A stretch of DNA of 64,000 nt from OMII01 sp947467385. GTDB taxonomy: Bacteria > Bdellovibrionota_C > UBA2361 > OMII01. Made by a program: the position numbers and the translations under genes. This document shows, one piece after another, positions 33,962 through 42,503 of this stretch (its first letter is position 1; the number at the start of each line of letters is the position of its first letter). The stretch spans positions 1 through 64,000 of the forward strand of contig JBIKLA010000011.1 of NCBI GenBank assembly GCA_044360075.1. The letters run 5' to 3'. A model generated the notes under the pieces. That model made no database searches, was not told the origin of the DNA, and worked only from the letters and a program-made list of their open reading frames with translations.

Positions 33962-35025
33962 GCAGCGAGGCAGACGCGCTTGAGGCTGTCGATGTTCTCA
34001 ACGACCCTTCCGACACCGCGCACCACGCAGGTAAGCGGGTCAGAGTCGCGCACAAAGTTAATGCCGGTCTTTTCGGTAAGCTTTTCTGCAAGGCCGCGCA
34101 GCAGCGCCCCACCGCCGGCCAGGTGCACGCCGTTGGCGAGGATGTCCTGAGCCACCTCTGGATTGACGTTCTCAAGCGCTGTGTAGATCGCACCAACGAT
34201 CGCGCACAGCGGCTCCTGAAGCGCCACGCGCACAACCTCATTTGTGAGCTCCATCGAGCGTGGCATGCCGGTCGACACATCGCGCCCGAACACGGTCATG
34301 ACGAGGGGAGGGGTGTGATGCAGAAGCGAGCCGATCGTGACTTTGACCCTCTCGGCCTCGAAGATGCTGATTTCAAGACCGCAACGCTGGCGGACGTAGC
34401 GCTGAATCGCCTCGTCCATCTCATCGCCAGCGACGCGAATCGCATACGAGTAGACGGTGCCGCCGAGGCTTAGAATCGCTATCTCGGTGGTTCCACCGCC
34501 GATGTCGACAACCATGCTGCCGATTGGCTGGTCGATAGGGAGACCGCTCCCAACTGCAGCGGCCATCGACTCCTCTACGAGGAATACTTGGCGAACCCCG
34601 GAAGAGAGCGCCGCATCGAGCACGGCACGCTTCTCAACCTGGGTAATATCGGAGGGAACCCCGATAACGGCCCGCGGACGCACAATCGACCAGCGGCGGC
34701 GCACCACCTTGAGCATGTGGCGAATCATCTCGGTCGTCACGCCAAAATCAGCGATAACGCCATCCTTTATCGGGCGGACGCACTTAATGCGGCGCGAGGT
34801 CTTTCCGTACATCTGCTTGGCGGCAAGGCCGACTGCGAGGAGCTCATTAGTGTCCGCATCAAGCGCAACAACCGACGGCTCATTGAGCACAAGCCCCTCT
34901 CCTTTAACGTACACCAGGGTGTTTGCTGTCCCGAGGTCGATGGCGATATCAGCGCTTAGGAACGCCGAGAGACGCTTCCATAACGCGGAGCCTTTAAGCG
35001 AAGCTTTTTCCGGTAGCTTAAGCAC
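33958..35025 (-). CDS. mreB: Rod shape-determining protein MreB
   Basis: Actin-like ATPase forming filaments under the inner membrane to guide cell-wall synthesis. Motifs: IDLGTANTLVYVKG (phosphate 1), VVDIGGGTTEIAI (phosphate 2), and LAGGGALLRGL (adenosine). 355 residues. I start at the GTG at 35025 because GGAGG lies five bases upstream; a TTG at 35040 is also in frame. The start lies 5' of the stop codon of the upstream GAF-domain gene, so translation is coupled. mreC/mreD, the usual partners, are not adjacent. Confidence 0.95.
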   Translation of the reverse strand: MLKLPEKASLKGSALWKRLSAFLSADIAIDLGTANTLVYVKGEGLVLNEPSVVALDADTNELLAVGLAAKQMYGKTSRRIKCVRPIKDGVIADFGVTTEMIRHMLKVVRRRWSIVRPRAVIGVPSDITQVEKRAVLDAALSSGVRQVFLVEESMAAAVGSGLPIDQPIGSMVVDIGGGTTEIAILSLGGTVYSYAIRVAGDEMDEAIQRYVRQRCGLEISIFEAERVKVTIGSLLHHTPPLVMTVFGRDVSTGMPRSMELTNEVVRVALQEPLCAIVGAIYTALENVNPEVAQDILANGVHLAGGGALLRGLAEKLTEKTGINFVRDSDPLTCVVRGVGRVVENIDSLKRVCLAA

Positions 35026-36013
35026 GATTACCTCCAACAACCACAGACGGGGCGGCTTTTGTTGACGTTGCAGCAGCGCTGGGGCGCTGCTGAAGTATCA
35101 GATCGAGATCGAACCCTTGGGCACGGGCCAATCGGGCCGGGAAGCCCTGCAGGGAAACCGAGAACGGGCGAGCCCCCGAGTTTAGGTGGTTCGCCAGCGT
35201 CTTGAGCTTATGCTGAAAAAAAGCGCTCATCATGTTGTCGAGCGCGATGAGGATGTCCCCGTTCGGAAGCCTGACGAGGGGAAAGTGTGGGGGAAGGGCC
35301 TGTTGAACGAGGCGCATAAACTGCTCGCTCTGCTGAACCGCGGCAGACACGCCGCACTCCCGCTCAACCTGCGCGAACGTCGCCACGGAGATGCGAATAA
35401 TCTCGATCGACTGGGCGCCGATAGCATCAGCCAGCTGGTCCAGCTTCAGCCGGAAACTCTCCCACGAGGATTCAACCGAGGTCGTATCACGCTTAACGAG
35501 CGCCCAGAAAAGGAGGCGCGACACTTGTACCGCCAGATCCTCCAGGTGCTTTATCTGCACCTTGGTAAAGGAGACCGCCCTGCGGCTGTCACACATGAGC
35601 ACTCCGGCTGGAGTCGGGGACGAAATGCGGCCCTCAGACTCGCCTGAGGGCATCGGAATGGGAACGGCTACAAGGCTCTTAATCGCCTCAGCATCGGAGT
35701 AAAGGCCGAGTGTAGAGCTGTCGAGGTCAAAGGGGGCTACGTGGATCGACCTGCCGTGCTGAGCTACCCAGCCGAGAAGGCCGCCACCGACCTGGATGCG
35801 GCAGTCACGCGAGAGCCCCTGCGAAAGCGACTGAACCGCGACGAGCTCGATGCTCCTTGTAGCTTCGCCATCACCCGACGACCCGGCGCTCGGTGCGCTT
35901 CTGTCAATGAGCCCAGTCGGAAGAAATATGGCACTCGTGTGAGCTTCGGAGATGTTGGCACCCAACCTGGCGAGTTTTTTGAGATCTTCGCGTATCTGGT
36001 TGATGTACATCAT
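35018..36013 (-). CDS. GAF-domain regulator with degenerate GGDEF-like C-terminus, coupled to mreB
   Basis: About 331 residues from ATG at 36013 (or 36010). The first part carries a GAF domain (GLLGWVAQHGRSIHVAPFD, SLVAVPIPM, GVLMCDSRRAVSFTKVQIKHLEDLA). After a helical linker, the sequence has spacing reminiscent of a diguanylate cyclase, with RLPNGDILIALD at the position of GGDEF; catalytic residues are missing, so it is probably a binding or regulatory domain. No membrane segment. Its 3' end overlaps mreB by 8 bases, suggesting a signalling input to cell-shape control. Ribosome-binding site weak. Degenerate-GGDEF is an inference. Confidence 0.75.
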   Translation of the reverse strand: MMYINQIREDLKKLARLGANISEAHTSAIFLPTGLIDRSAPSAGSSGDGEATRSIELVAVQSLSQGLSRDCRIQVGGGLLGWVAQHGRSIHVAPFDLDSSTLGLYSDAEAIKSLVAVPIPMPSGESEGRISSPTPAGVLMCDSRRAVSFTKVQIKHLEDLAVQVSRLLFWALVKRDTTSVESSWESFRLKLDQLADAIGAQSIEIIRISVATFAQVERECGVSAAVQQSEQFMRLVQQALPPHFPLVRLPNGDILIALDNMMSAFFQHKLKTLANHLNSGARPFSVSLQGFPARLARAQGFDLDLILQQRPSAAATSTKAAPSVVVGGNRA

Positions 36014-36158
36014 GAAAGTGGCCCAGCACAGCTCGCGCAAACCGCCGCGAGCCCCGTTACTTTAAGCAGGCTAAAGCTAACAGAGAGCCCTCGAGAGGGC
36101 AACCGGGATAGTGCCGATCCATCCCCGTTGCATGGAGTTTTTTTTCTTACCGAATGCT

Positions 36159-37748
36159 TTACTTTGCCGAAGCTGTTTGCTCATCCGAGGTCTCGGCCTG
36201 CTTACCTCGATCCCCTTTTCCTCGCGAAGAGGTGGAAGGGGGTTCGGGCGGAACCTCGCGAGCCGCGGCGTGAGAACGAGTGCCCTCCATCTCGAAGGCA
36301 TATTCATCCGGGCGCAAGCGCCCATCGGGAAGAATCAGTATCTGAACCCCGTGCTCAGCCTCAAGCTGCGCGATCTCGGCGCGCTTGTTGTTAAGCAGGA
36401 AAAACGCCGGCATGGAGCTCAGGCGCGTCTTTACCTTGGCGACGTGACCCACTACGACCGCGGCCTGAATCTTGCGCAGTGCCTCAAGTGCCACAAGCTC
36501 CGGGTTCTTGATGCTGCCCGTGCCATGACAGTGGTCACATTTAATGTGGCTGTGGCTCGTAAGCGAGGACCGAAGGCGCTGCCGAGACATCTCAAGGAGC
36601 CCAAACTGGGAGAGTCGCCCAAGCTCGATACGGGCCTTATCCTCCGAGAGCGAGTCCTGGAGCCGGCGCTCAACGGCGCTGCGGTGCCGCTTGTCGATCA
36701 TGTCGATGAAATCGATAACGACCAGGCCCCCAAGATCGCGCAGGCGCAACTGGCGGGCGATCTCCTCAGCCGCCTCAAGGTTGGTCTTGTAGGCCGTTTC
36801 CTCGATGTTTTGGCTGTCCGTGGCTTTGCCTGAGTTAACGTCGATCGCCACGAGCGCTTCAAGCTGCTCGATGACGATGGCGCCGCCCGAGCGGAGCTTC
36901 ACCTCGCGGGCGAGGGCATCATGAACCGCCTGGTCCATTCCGAAGTGTGTGAAGATCGGCTGCTTCTCCTCGTAGAGGCGGATGCGCGAGCGGTAGCGCG
37001 GCATCACCTGGCTGACGAACTCCTTCACGTTGCGGAAGGTCTTGACGTCGTCAATGATGATCTCGCGCACGTCCGGCGTAAAATAGTCTCGAATAACGCG
37101 GGTCGTGAGATTGTTGTCCTTGAATAGAAGGCAGGGGGCCTGGGCGGTCTGGTTGGCGCTCAGGATGCTCTCCCAAAGCTTGAGTTGGAGGGTGAGATCC
37201 CGCGAGAGCTCACTCTGTGAGCGGTCGAGGCCTGCTGTCCTGATAATCATGCCGATGCCGGCCGGCATCTCAAGCTCCCGTGACAGCCTGCGCAAACGCA
37301 CCCGCTGCTCGTTGTCGTTAATCTTTCGCGATATGCCGCCCCGATCGCTGCCCGGCATAATGACTAGGTATCGTCCAGGCAAGGAGAGATAGGTCGTAAG
37401 GGTCGCGCCCTTGAGATCCCGCTCCTCCTTAACGATCTGCACCACGAGCTCTTGGCCTGGCTCAAGGACGTCTTGGATTCGCACTTTGCCGGACCGGCCA
37501 GGGGCGTTCTTGAAACACGAAGGATGAACGTCGTTAATCTGGAGGAAACCGTTTCTGTCGGTGCCGATGTCGACGAAGGCCGCCTGCAGGCTGGGCTCAA
37601 TCCGCGAAATCCGCCCGCGGTAAATGTTCCCCTTGGCTTTCTTGCCTACGTTCGACTCAAGCTCGAGCTCAGCTAGCTGCGAGCCCTCGATAATAGCGAT
37701 GCGGCACTCCTCGGGGTGCACCGCATTGATAACCATTCTCCGGTCCAT
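36159..37748 (-). CDS. rng: Ribonuclease G/E family endoribonuclease
   Basis: 529 residues. S1 domain at the N-terminus (GNIYRGRISRIEPSLQAAFVDIG), RNase H/DNase I-like catalytic core with ALVAIDVNSGKAT and LGGLVVIDFIDM (Mg-binding Asp residues), and the zinc-link CDHCHGTGSI. A short hydrophilic C-terminal tail (about 40 residues) is far shorter than the RNase E degradosome scaffold. Processes rRNA and mRNA; the organism may use this as its only RNase E/G. GGAGAGG lies upstream of the ATG at 37748. Confidence 0.93.
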   Translation of the reverse strand: MDRRMVINAVHPEECRIAIIEGSQLAELELESNVGKKAKGNIYRGRISRIEPSLQAAFVDIGTDRNGFLQINDVHPSCFKNAPGRSGKVRIQDVLEPGQELVVQIVKEERDLKGATLTTYLSLPGRYLVIMPGSDRGGISRKINDNEQRVRLRRLSRELEMPAGIGMIIRTAGLDRSQSELSRDLTLQLKLWESILSANQTAQAPCLLFKDNNLTTRVIRDYFTPDVREIIIDDVKTFRNVKEFVSQVMPRYRSRIRLYEEKQPIFTHFGMDQAVHDALAREVKLRSGGAIVIEQLEALVAIDVNSGKATDSQNIEETAYKTNLEAAEEIARQLRLRDLGGLVVIDFIDMIDKRHRSAVERRLQDSLSEDKARIELGRLSQFGLLEMSRQRLRSSLTSHSHIKCDHCHGTGSIKNPELVALEALRKIQAAVVVGHVAKVKTRLSSMPAFFLLNNKRAEIAQLEAEHGVQILILPDGRLRPDEYAFEMEGTRSHAAAREVPPEPPSTSSRGKGDRGKQAETSDEQTASAK

Positions 37749-38000
37749 GAATCCTCTCCGTTAAGGGAGGCGCTTCGAGCGACGCAGCTCCTGACACACG
37801 TCCCGCAGAACGCGCGAGCGCGCTTCCGCATAGCACAGCCGAAGGGCAGAGCCTTCGTCCTGTTATCGTGCCGTCAGATGGGTAATTCATATCACTCATT
37901 GGAACGCTGCAGTCTCAAGGAGCTATCGCTCCGTCTCGTCTCAGTCGCTTAGGGCAAGTCGCCACTAAACACCTGCGATTTGAGCACCTTCCGTACTTTT

Positions 38001-38030
38001 AAAAATCTGTTGTTGGATAACCCCAACCAG
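38001..38030 (-). terminator. Weak terminator after the response-regulator gene
   Basis: On the minus strand CTG-GTTGG and CCAAC-AA-CAG form a bulged stem followed by A and five T residues. It lies about 50 bases after the stop at 38078. The rest of the 329-base gap 37749-38077 contains no gene I can support; it must hold the rng promoter. Confidence 0.35.
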
Positions 38031-38077
38031 CCTCGGACGGTAACACACTTCCGAAGTCAGGGGTACATTTAACTACG

Positions 38078-38455
38078 TTACGCCGTTTGCTCCTTTTTAA
38101 AAAACAAGGCTTCGACCTGACAAGCCAAGTCCTTGAATTTACAAGGCTTTACAATCACTTTCGTGCATCCTGCCTGCTCTGCCTCCTGGTGCGCCTGGGG
38201 ATCATCGAGGGCTGTAAACGCCACAATCGGCACGGTAACACCGCGATTGCGCATCTCCCTGACGCACGCCTGACCCGTCATCGCCGGCATCATCAGATCG
38301 ATGATAATAACGTCCGGCCGCGATGACCCTAATTCGCGCAGGGCGGAGACTCCATCGCAGTGACGGATAACCTCAAATCCGCGCCCTTCGAATATAGTGT
38401 TTACTATGTCGAGGGCCGACGCGTCGTCGTCGATGACAAGGATGCGGCTACTCAT
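38078..38455 (-). CDS. Single-domain response regulator (CheY-like)
   Basis: 125 residues forming one receiver domain. Acidic pocket Asp9-Asp11, phospho-acceptor Asp53 (IIDLMMPAMTG), Thr81 and Lys103 (VKPC) are all present. No output domain, so it works by protein contact, like CheY or DivK. No histidine kinase is adjacent. It faces away from the FHA/T3SS-like operon, sharing the 38456-38743 intergenic region, which suggests but does not prove a link. ATG at 38455, weak ribosome-binding site. Confidence 0.92.
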   Translation of the reverse strand: MSSRILVIDDDASALDIVNTIFEGRGFEVIRHCDGVSALRELGSSRPDVIIIDLMMPAMTGQACVREMRNRGVTVPIVAFTALDDPQAHQEAEQAGCTKVIVKPCKFKDLACQVEALFFKKEQTA

Positions 38456-38600
38456 GGCAAAACCAGATGGCGAAAGACAGCAGTCGCCCAGATTGTAACT
38501 ATTACTCCCAATAGAGATGCATCTCTCGGGATCTAGGATACAAATTACTCCAGGCAGTTGAGCCTTTTAGCAATTTTATAAATATGTTTGACGCTATCTT

Positions 38601-38629
38601 CTTGAAAACTATGGACCGTTAGCCGATAT
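38601..38629 (+). promoter_or_regulatory. FliA-like (sigma28-type) promoter candidate of the FHA/T3SS-like operon
   Basis: CTTGAAAACT (38601-38610), 11 bases, GCCGATAT (38622-38629). The -10 block matches the sigma28 consensus GCCGATAA at seven of eight positions; the -35 block is weaker. Two other sites in the window have the same spacing (54642-54670 on minus; 60191-60219). Confidence 0.45.
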
Positions 38630-38688
38630 GACCCCTTAGGAAGAAGTACTAGGGATTTCCCACTCTATAAGTGCCCGAAACGGTTGTG

Positions 38689-38712
38689 TTCATTGCAGAC
38701 GTCTGCAATGAA
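38689..38712. repeat. 24-bp perfect palindrome at the 5' end of the FHA/T3SS-like operon
   Basis: The 12-base half site TTCATTGCAGAC is followed directly by its exact reverse complement. It covers an ATG at 38708 that could start the FHA gene, and ends 31 bases before the ATG at 38744. As DNA it could be a dimeric-repressor operator. As RNA a 12-bp hairpin would hide the 38708 start. Confidence 0.85.
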
Positions 38713-38743
38713 GCGGAGCCCCTGGGCAAAGCGGATTGCGTGC

Positions 38744-40093
38744 ATGTTTGCGCTTGAGATCACTTTTAAGGGCGAAAAGCCCTCCACGGAGACGGTTTTC
38801 ATCCGTCGTCCGTTGGCTGTTATCGGCGCAGATGAGGCGGCGCACGTGATCGTCGATGAGATGCGCTCTCTCGGATACAACCTGCTTATTAGTCGCGATG
38901 TAGGGAGAAAGTTCACCCTCACGCCGATCAACACCTCAAGCGACGGCGCCCAACCCTCCTTTCTTGACGGCGTCTACGAGGGGGAATCGAGTGTCGACCT
39001 CGGCCCGGTCAAGTTTCACTTCGTGGCGATCGATGGCGACCTGATGCTTCGTGAGACTGAGGCTCCTGATAGGGCTGGGGCGAGAATTCTGCGCCAGGCA
39101 GCAACGAGCAAGGCACCCCTGTACCCGGCGCTCATCGTCACCTCCCAGCCGCGCGTTGTTGTGTCGTTCTCTCCAGATCAGCCGGTGCTCGTTGGGCGAT
39201 CGCGCCAATGCTCGCTCCGGCTCGATAATTCTGCTATCTCTTCGCGCCACGCCCGCGTCGGCTACGAGGGCGGAAAGTTTTGGGTGGAGGACCTGGGCTC
39301 AAGCAACGGAACCTTCGTCAACAACCAGCAGATCAGCGGCCGCGTTAACATAGACCCAGGCGCTCACATTTCGTTTGGCAAGGAGGTCACCGCGCGCGGA
39401 GTCGTATCCTCAGAGCAGGCCTCGGACGTCTCTGCAGGCGTAAGCCTCTCAAGCCCCAAGGCAGTCAGCAAGGAGAAGCGCTACCCGATTCTGGTCTCGC
39501 TCTCAGAGAGCGCCCGGCCGGCCAAGATTGTGCTCAATGCAGGTGCGGTCATCTCGCTTGGCCGGGATCCGTCGAGCGACATGTGGCTCGGGGCTCCTCA
39601 CGTGTCTCGGCGCCACTGTGCCGTCGAGGTGACGAAGAACGGCGTCGTTCGAATCACGGACTGCAGCACTAACGGCACGGCTTACGACGGCGGCATGCTG
39701 CGCCGCGACCAAACTTTCGAAAGCTCCGACAAGCCAATCGTGCTCGATTTCGGGGGCAATGTGACTGTGGCCCTGTGCTTCTCGGAGAAGGACGAACAGG
39801 CGTTCACCAATGCGGGCGGCTCAAGCGCGACCTTCCGATTGCCACAGGGTGCGGAAGCAGCATCTTTCGGCAAACGTGCGGCGAACACCCGCTCGCGGCG
39901 GACAACCGCCTGGCTTCAGACCCCGGCGGAGCTCCTCGCCTTGGGAGAAGACACCGGCAAGCGTGGGGGCTTACGGCAGCTCTACGCGCGACTGTCCTGG
40001 CAGGGAAGGCTCGTGCTCGGACTGGCCGCCGTAGGATTAATAGGCGTGTTCGCCCTCGTAGTGGCTATTTTAGTTTTGGGATTTCAGAGGTGA
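38744..40093 (+). CDS. Multi-FHA-domain protein with C-terminal membrane helix (possible SctD analogue)
   Basis: 449 residues from the ATG at 38744; an ATG at 38708 inside the palindrome is in frame, and neither has a good ribosome-binding site. Two clear FHA domains: one with VGRSRQCSLRLD, SSRHARV and SSNGTFVN (about 130-215), and one with LGRDPSSDMWLG, SRRHCAV and STNGTAYD (about 270-350). The first 100 residues may be a third, degenerate one. A single membrane helix lies at the very C-terminus (about 425-447) with only three residues beyond. T3SS SctD proteins have cytoplasmic FHA domain(s), a helix and a periplasmic domain; here the periplasmic part is missing. First gene of the T3SS-like operon. 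Confidence 0.85.
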   Translation: MFALEITFKGEKPSTETVFIRRPLAVIGADEAAHVIVDEMRSLGYNLLISRDVGRKFTLTPINTSSDGAQPSFLDGVYEGESSVDLGPVKFHFVAIDGDLMLRETEAPDRAGARILRQAATSKAPLYPALIVTSQPRVVVSFSPDQPVLVGRSRQCSLRLDNSAISSRHARVGYEGGKFWVEDLGSSNGTFVNNQQISGRVNIDPGAHISFGKEVTARGVVSSEQASDVSAGVSLSSPKAVSKEKRYPILVSLSESARPAKIVLNAGAVISLGRDPSSDMWLGAPHVSRRHCAVEVTKNGVVRITDCSTNGTAYDGGMLRRDQTFESSDKPIVLDFGGNVTVALCFSEKDEQAFTNAGGSSATFRLPQGAEAASFGKRAANTRSRRTTAWLQTPAELLALGEDTGKRGGLRQLYARLSWQGRLVLGLAAVGLIGVFALVVAILVLGFQR

Positions 40094-40167
40094 CGTGCGG
40101 TTTTTGGCTAAGGGCTGTTCGTAAGGAACATCTACCGGTTTGTGTGATACTGAGTGAAAGGTGAACT

Positions 40168-41409
40168 ATGGCGAGCGAAACGAGCGATCTGACATTTGTG
40201 CGATGCCCCTCATGCAGGAGCCTCGTGCCCGCGAGCGCAACCCGCTGTCGCATCTGCAACAACCCGCTCGACGCCCTCAACAAGGATGAGGGCGAAAGTG
40301 AGGCGCCCAAGCCAAGCGGCGGCCGAGTGCGCCAAAAGACGATCACCGCCTCTCCGCAGGAGGTTGAAGCGGCGATTCAGTCCGCGCAGGCCGCGCGCCC
40401 AGCGCCGCCACCACCCCCTGCGCCTCAGCGGACGGCAGCAGCTCCTGCGCAGGATGCTGTCGATGATCTGGACCCGCTTGGGGCTTACCTTCAGGAGATG
40501 GAGACTGGAGCTCCCGCAGAGGCTCCCGTCAGGGAGCCCGCTCAGGCGGCATCACCGATGCCCGCGGCGGACGATGATGACGACCTATTCGACCTCGACA
40601 TCTTCGACGACCCCATAGGCGAGGGGCCGGCACCCATCCTGAAAACGACGCGAGAAGAGGATCCCTTCCGGGCGGAGCTTCCGCTCGACGAGCCTCCCGC
40701 TGCACCGGAGCCGCCAGCGCGCAAGCCAGTCGAGGCGACTCCGCGTCCCGCCGAGCGACCGCGCCCTGCTGCGCCGCCGCAGCAGGCCAAGCCAGCAAAT
40801 AACGAGCCTCGCCGAAACGAAGGCCGGCCACAGCACGATTCCCAGCAGGGGCAAAACCGCAGCGACCGAATGCAGGATCAGCGGCAGACAAAGCCATCCT
40901 CCGCACCGCAGCAGCGCTCACCTGAGCCGAACAGGCCTCGCCGGGATGACAGGGACAATCGCCGGCCAGAGCGGCCACCTCGTCAGGATCCGCCGAGGCG
41001 GGAGCCTGAGCGCCGGGAGGAGATGAGCGACCGCGCCGCAGTGACTGGTCCGAAGACTGGCAAGATGCGCCCAGGCCGCCTCTTCGGCTGGCTCGTGAGC
41101 TACGAAAACCCCGACGGTCGTGCCATCGAGCTGCGCGAGGGCAAGTTCTTTGTTACTGCCTCGAGCATCAAGGGCTCCGACCTCGTGCTTGAGGATCCTA
41201 GCATCTCCACCCCGCACGCCCTCATGTCGATCAGCGATTCGGGTCTGCTAGTGCAGGACCTCATGAGCGACAACGGCGTGTTCGTGCGGGTCCACGGCGA
41301 CGGCGACTACCGCAGGGAGGACGGCATCATTCGGGTGGCGCACGGCGACTGGATTCGTTTCGGCGACGTCGATTTCCTGGTTATCGTCGTTCCGTCGTCT
41401 GCGAAGTAG
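40168..41409 (+). CDS. Zinc-ribbon plus FHA protein with long disordered middle
   Basis: 413 residues. N-terminal zinc ribbon with CPSC (residues 13-16) and CRIC (27-30); a long Pro/Ala/Arg/Gln-rich, probably disordered region (about 70-310) with an acidic patch (DDDDDLFDLDIFDD); and a C-terminal FHA domain (about 325-410) with SSIKGSDLVLEDPSIS, PHALMSIS and LMSDNGVFV. The FHA conserved Ser-Arg-His is altered to STPHA, so phosphothreonine binding may be weakened. GAAAGGTGA precedes the ATG. Located between the first FHA gene and sctJ. Probably a cytoplasmic scaffold or regulator of the export complex. Confidence 0.8.
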   Translation: MASETSDLTFVRCPSCRSLVPASATRCRICNNPLDALNKDEGESEAPKPSGGRVRQKTITASPQEVEAAIQSAQAARPAPPPPPAPQRTAAAPAQDAVDDLDPLGAYLQEMETGAPAEAPVREPAQAASPMPAADDDDDLFDLDIFDDPIGEGPAPILKTTREEDPFRAELPLDEPPAAPEPPARKPVEATPRPAERPRPAAPPQQAKPANNEPRRNEGRPQHDSQQGQNRSDRMQDQRQTKPSSAPQQRSPEPNRPRRDDRDNRRPERPPRQDPPRREPERREEMSDRAAVTGPKTGKMRPGRLFGWLVSYENPDGRAIELREGKFFVTASSIKGSDLVLEDPSISTPHALMSISDSGLLVQDLMSDNGVFVRVHGDGDYRREDGIIRVAHGDWIRFGDVDFLVIVVPSSAK

Positions 41410-41423
41410 GTTATAAGGATCTC

Positions 41424-42278
41424 ATGCGTCCAGCGCGTTTTCTCCTGACTTGTCTTCTCACCGCATCTGTTCTGGGATGCAGCGAGTCTCAGGTTGCGGA
41501 CGACCTGGCGCAGCGAGACGCAAACCGCATCGTGGCCGAGCTCCGCTCGCGAGGAATCGAAGCCGTCACCTCGAAGGAAAGGGGAGCCAAGGGCCGATAC
41601 TCAGTGTCTGTGCCCAGCTCCCGCTTCGGCGATGCGGCGATGATCCTCAACGATCTAGGACTCCCTGGCGAGGCGAAGCCCTCATTCGCAGACCTCGTTG
41701 CAGCCTCGGGAATACTACCCAGCTCCCGCGAGGTCGAGGCGATGCGCCTCGACCGGGCGTCAGCCGCGGAGGTGGAGAGCCTTCTCGCAGAGCACCCGGC
41801 AGTCGTTTCGGTGGGGGCTATAGTCCGCATGCGGTCGCTTCAGGGCAGCGACGCCCCGTCGGTATCGGTCATCATCCAGAAGCGCGAGGGATCGGCGCTT
41901 GACGAGCTGGCAGTTCGCGATATTGTCCTGCGCTCCGTTCCGGGGATGAAGCCGGAAGCGCTTATGGTGACGATCGCAGAGCAGCGCCCGGCGCCGACGT
42001 TAGTGGGAATTCCGGCGGCGGACTCGCTTGTTCCATTCCTTGTTTTTTGGCGGGTGCCCCAAGAGGACTACGGGGGACTCTCGATCCTGCTGCTCGGCCT
42101 GCTCGCCGCGATATCTGGCTTGGCAGCTCTCGGGGGCTACATATTCGGGCAATATAACCTGAGCCGGCATACGGATGCGCTGCGGCTCGAGGCGATTGAG
42201 GCCACGAAGGGCGATCCTGAGTTTAGGTATCTCGACTCTCGCGGAGAGAGGAATGAAGATGAGGAGGACGAGCCATGA
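41424..42278 (+). CDS. sctJ: T3SS inner-ring lipoprotein SctJ (YscJ/FliF family)
   Basis: 284 residues. Signal peptide with lipobox SVLGC (Cys19). First ring-building motif: AQRDANRIVAELRSRGIEAV, YSVSVPSSRFGDAAMILNDLGLPG (about 29-85), characteristic of YscJ/FliF. Second ring-building domain about 100-190 (VSVIIQKREGSALDELAVRDIVLRSVPG). One membrane helix at about 217-241 and an acidic C-terminal cytosolic tail. This matches SctJ, which forms the periplasmic inner ring of the T3SS basal body. AAGGAT ribosome-binding site. Its stop overlaps the next start (ATGA). Confidence 0.87.
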   Translation: MRPARFLLTCLLTASVLGCSESQVADDLAQRDANRIVAELRSRGIEAVTSKERGAKGRYSVSVPSSRFGDAAMILNDLGLPGEAKPSFADLVAASGILPSSREVEAMRLDRASAAEVESLLAEHPAVVSVGAIVRMRSLQGSDAPSVSVIIQKREGSALDELAVRDIVLRSVPGMKPEALMVTIAEQRPAPTLVGIPAADSLVPFLVFWRVPQEDYGGLSILLLGLLAAISGLAALGGYIFGQYNLSRHTDALRLEAIEATKGDPEFRYLDSRGERNEDEEDEP

Positions 42279-42499
42279 GCGCATCGGCCTGGGAGCAACT
42301 GAATCCGCTCGAGCGCGCCCTTGTGGCGGTTGCGGTGCTAATCGACGGCGGGGACGCGGGCAGCATACTGCTGCTCGACTCAAAGCGCGGCGAGCTGCTA
42401 AGGGAAGCGGCGCTGTACTTCGGCGGCTTGGATCTCGACGCGCGACTTCCATATATGGGAACGCTCCTGCGCCGGGCTATTGAGGATCAGGAGGAATAG
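42275..42499 (+). CDS. Small protein between sctJ and the coiled-coil gene
   Basis: 74 residues, four-base overlap with sctJ and ending 4 bases before the next gene. Helical, acidic, without signal or membrane segment (NPLERALVAVAVLIDGG; RLPYMGTLLRRAIEDQEE). Its position equals that of sctK or sctL in other T3SS loci, but both are far longer and I see no recognisable similarity. Translation is surely coupled to sctJ, so it is probably a soluble component or chaperone of the complex. Confidence 0.75.
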   Translation: MSASAWEQLNPLERALVAVAVLIDGGDAGSILLLDSKRGELLREAALYFGGLDLDARLPYMGTLLRRAIEDQEE

Positions 42500-42503
42500 G
42501 GAT

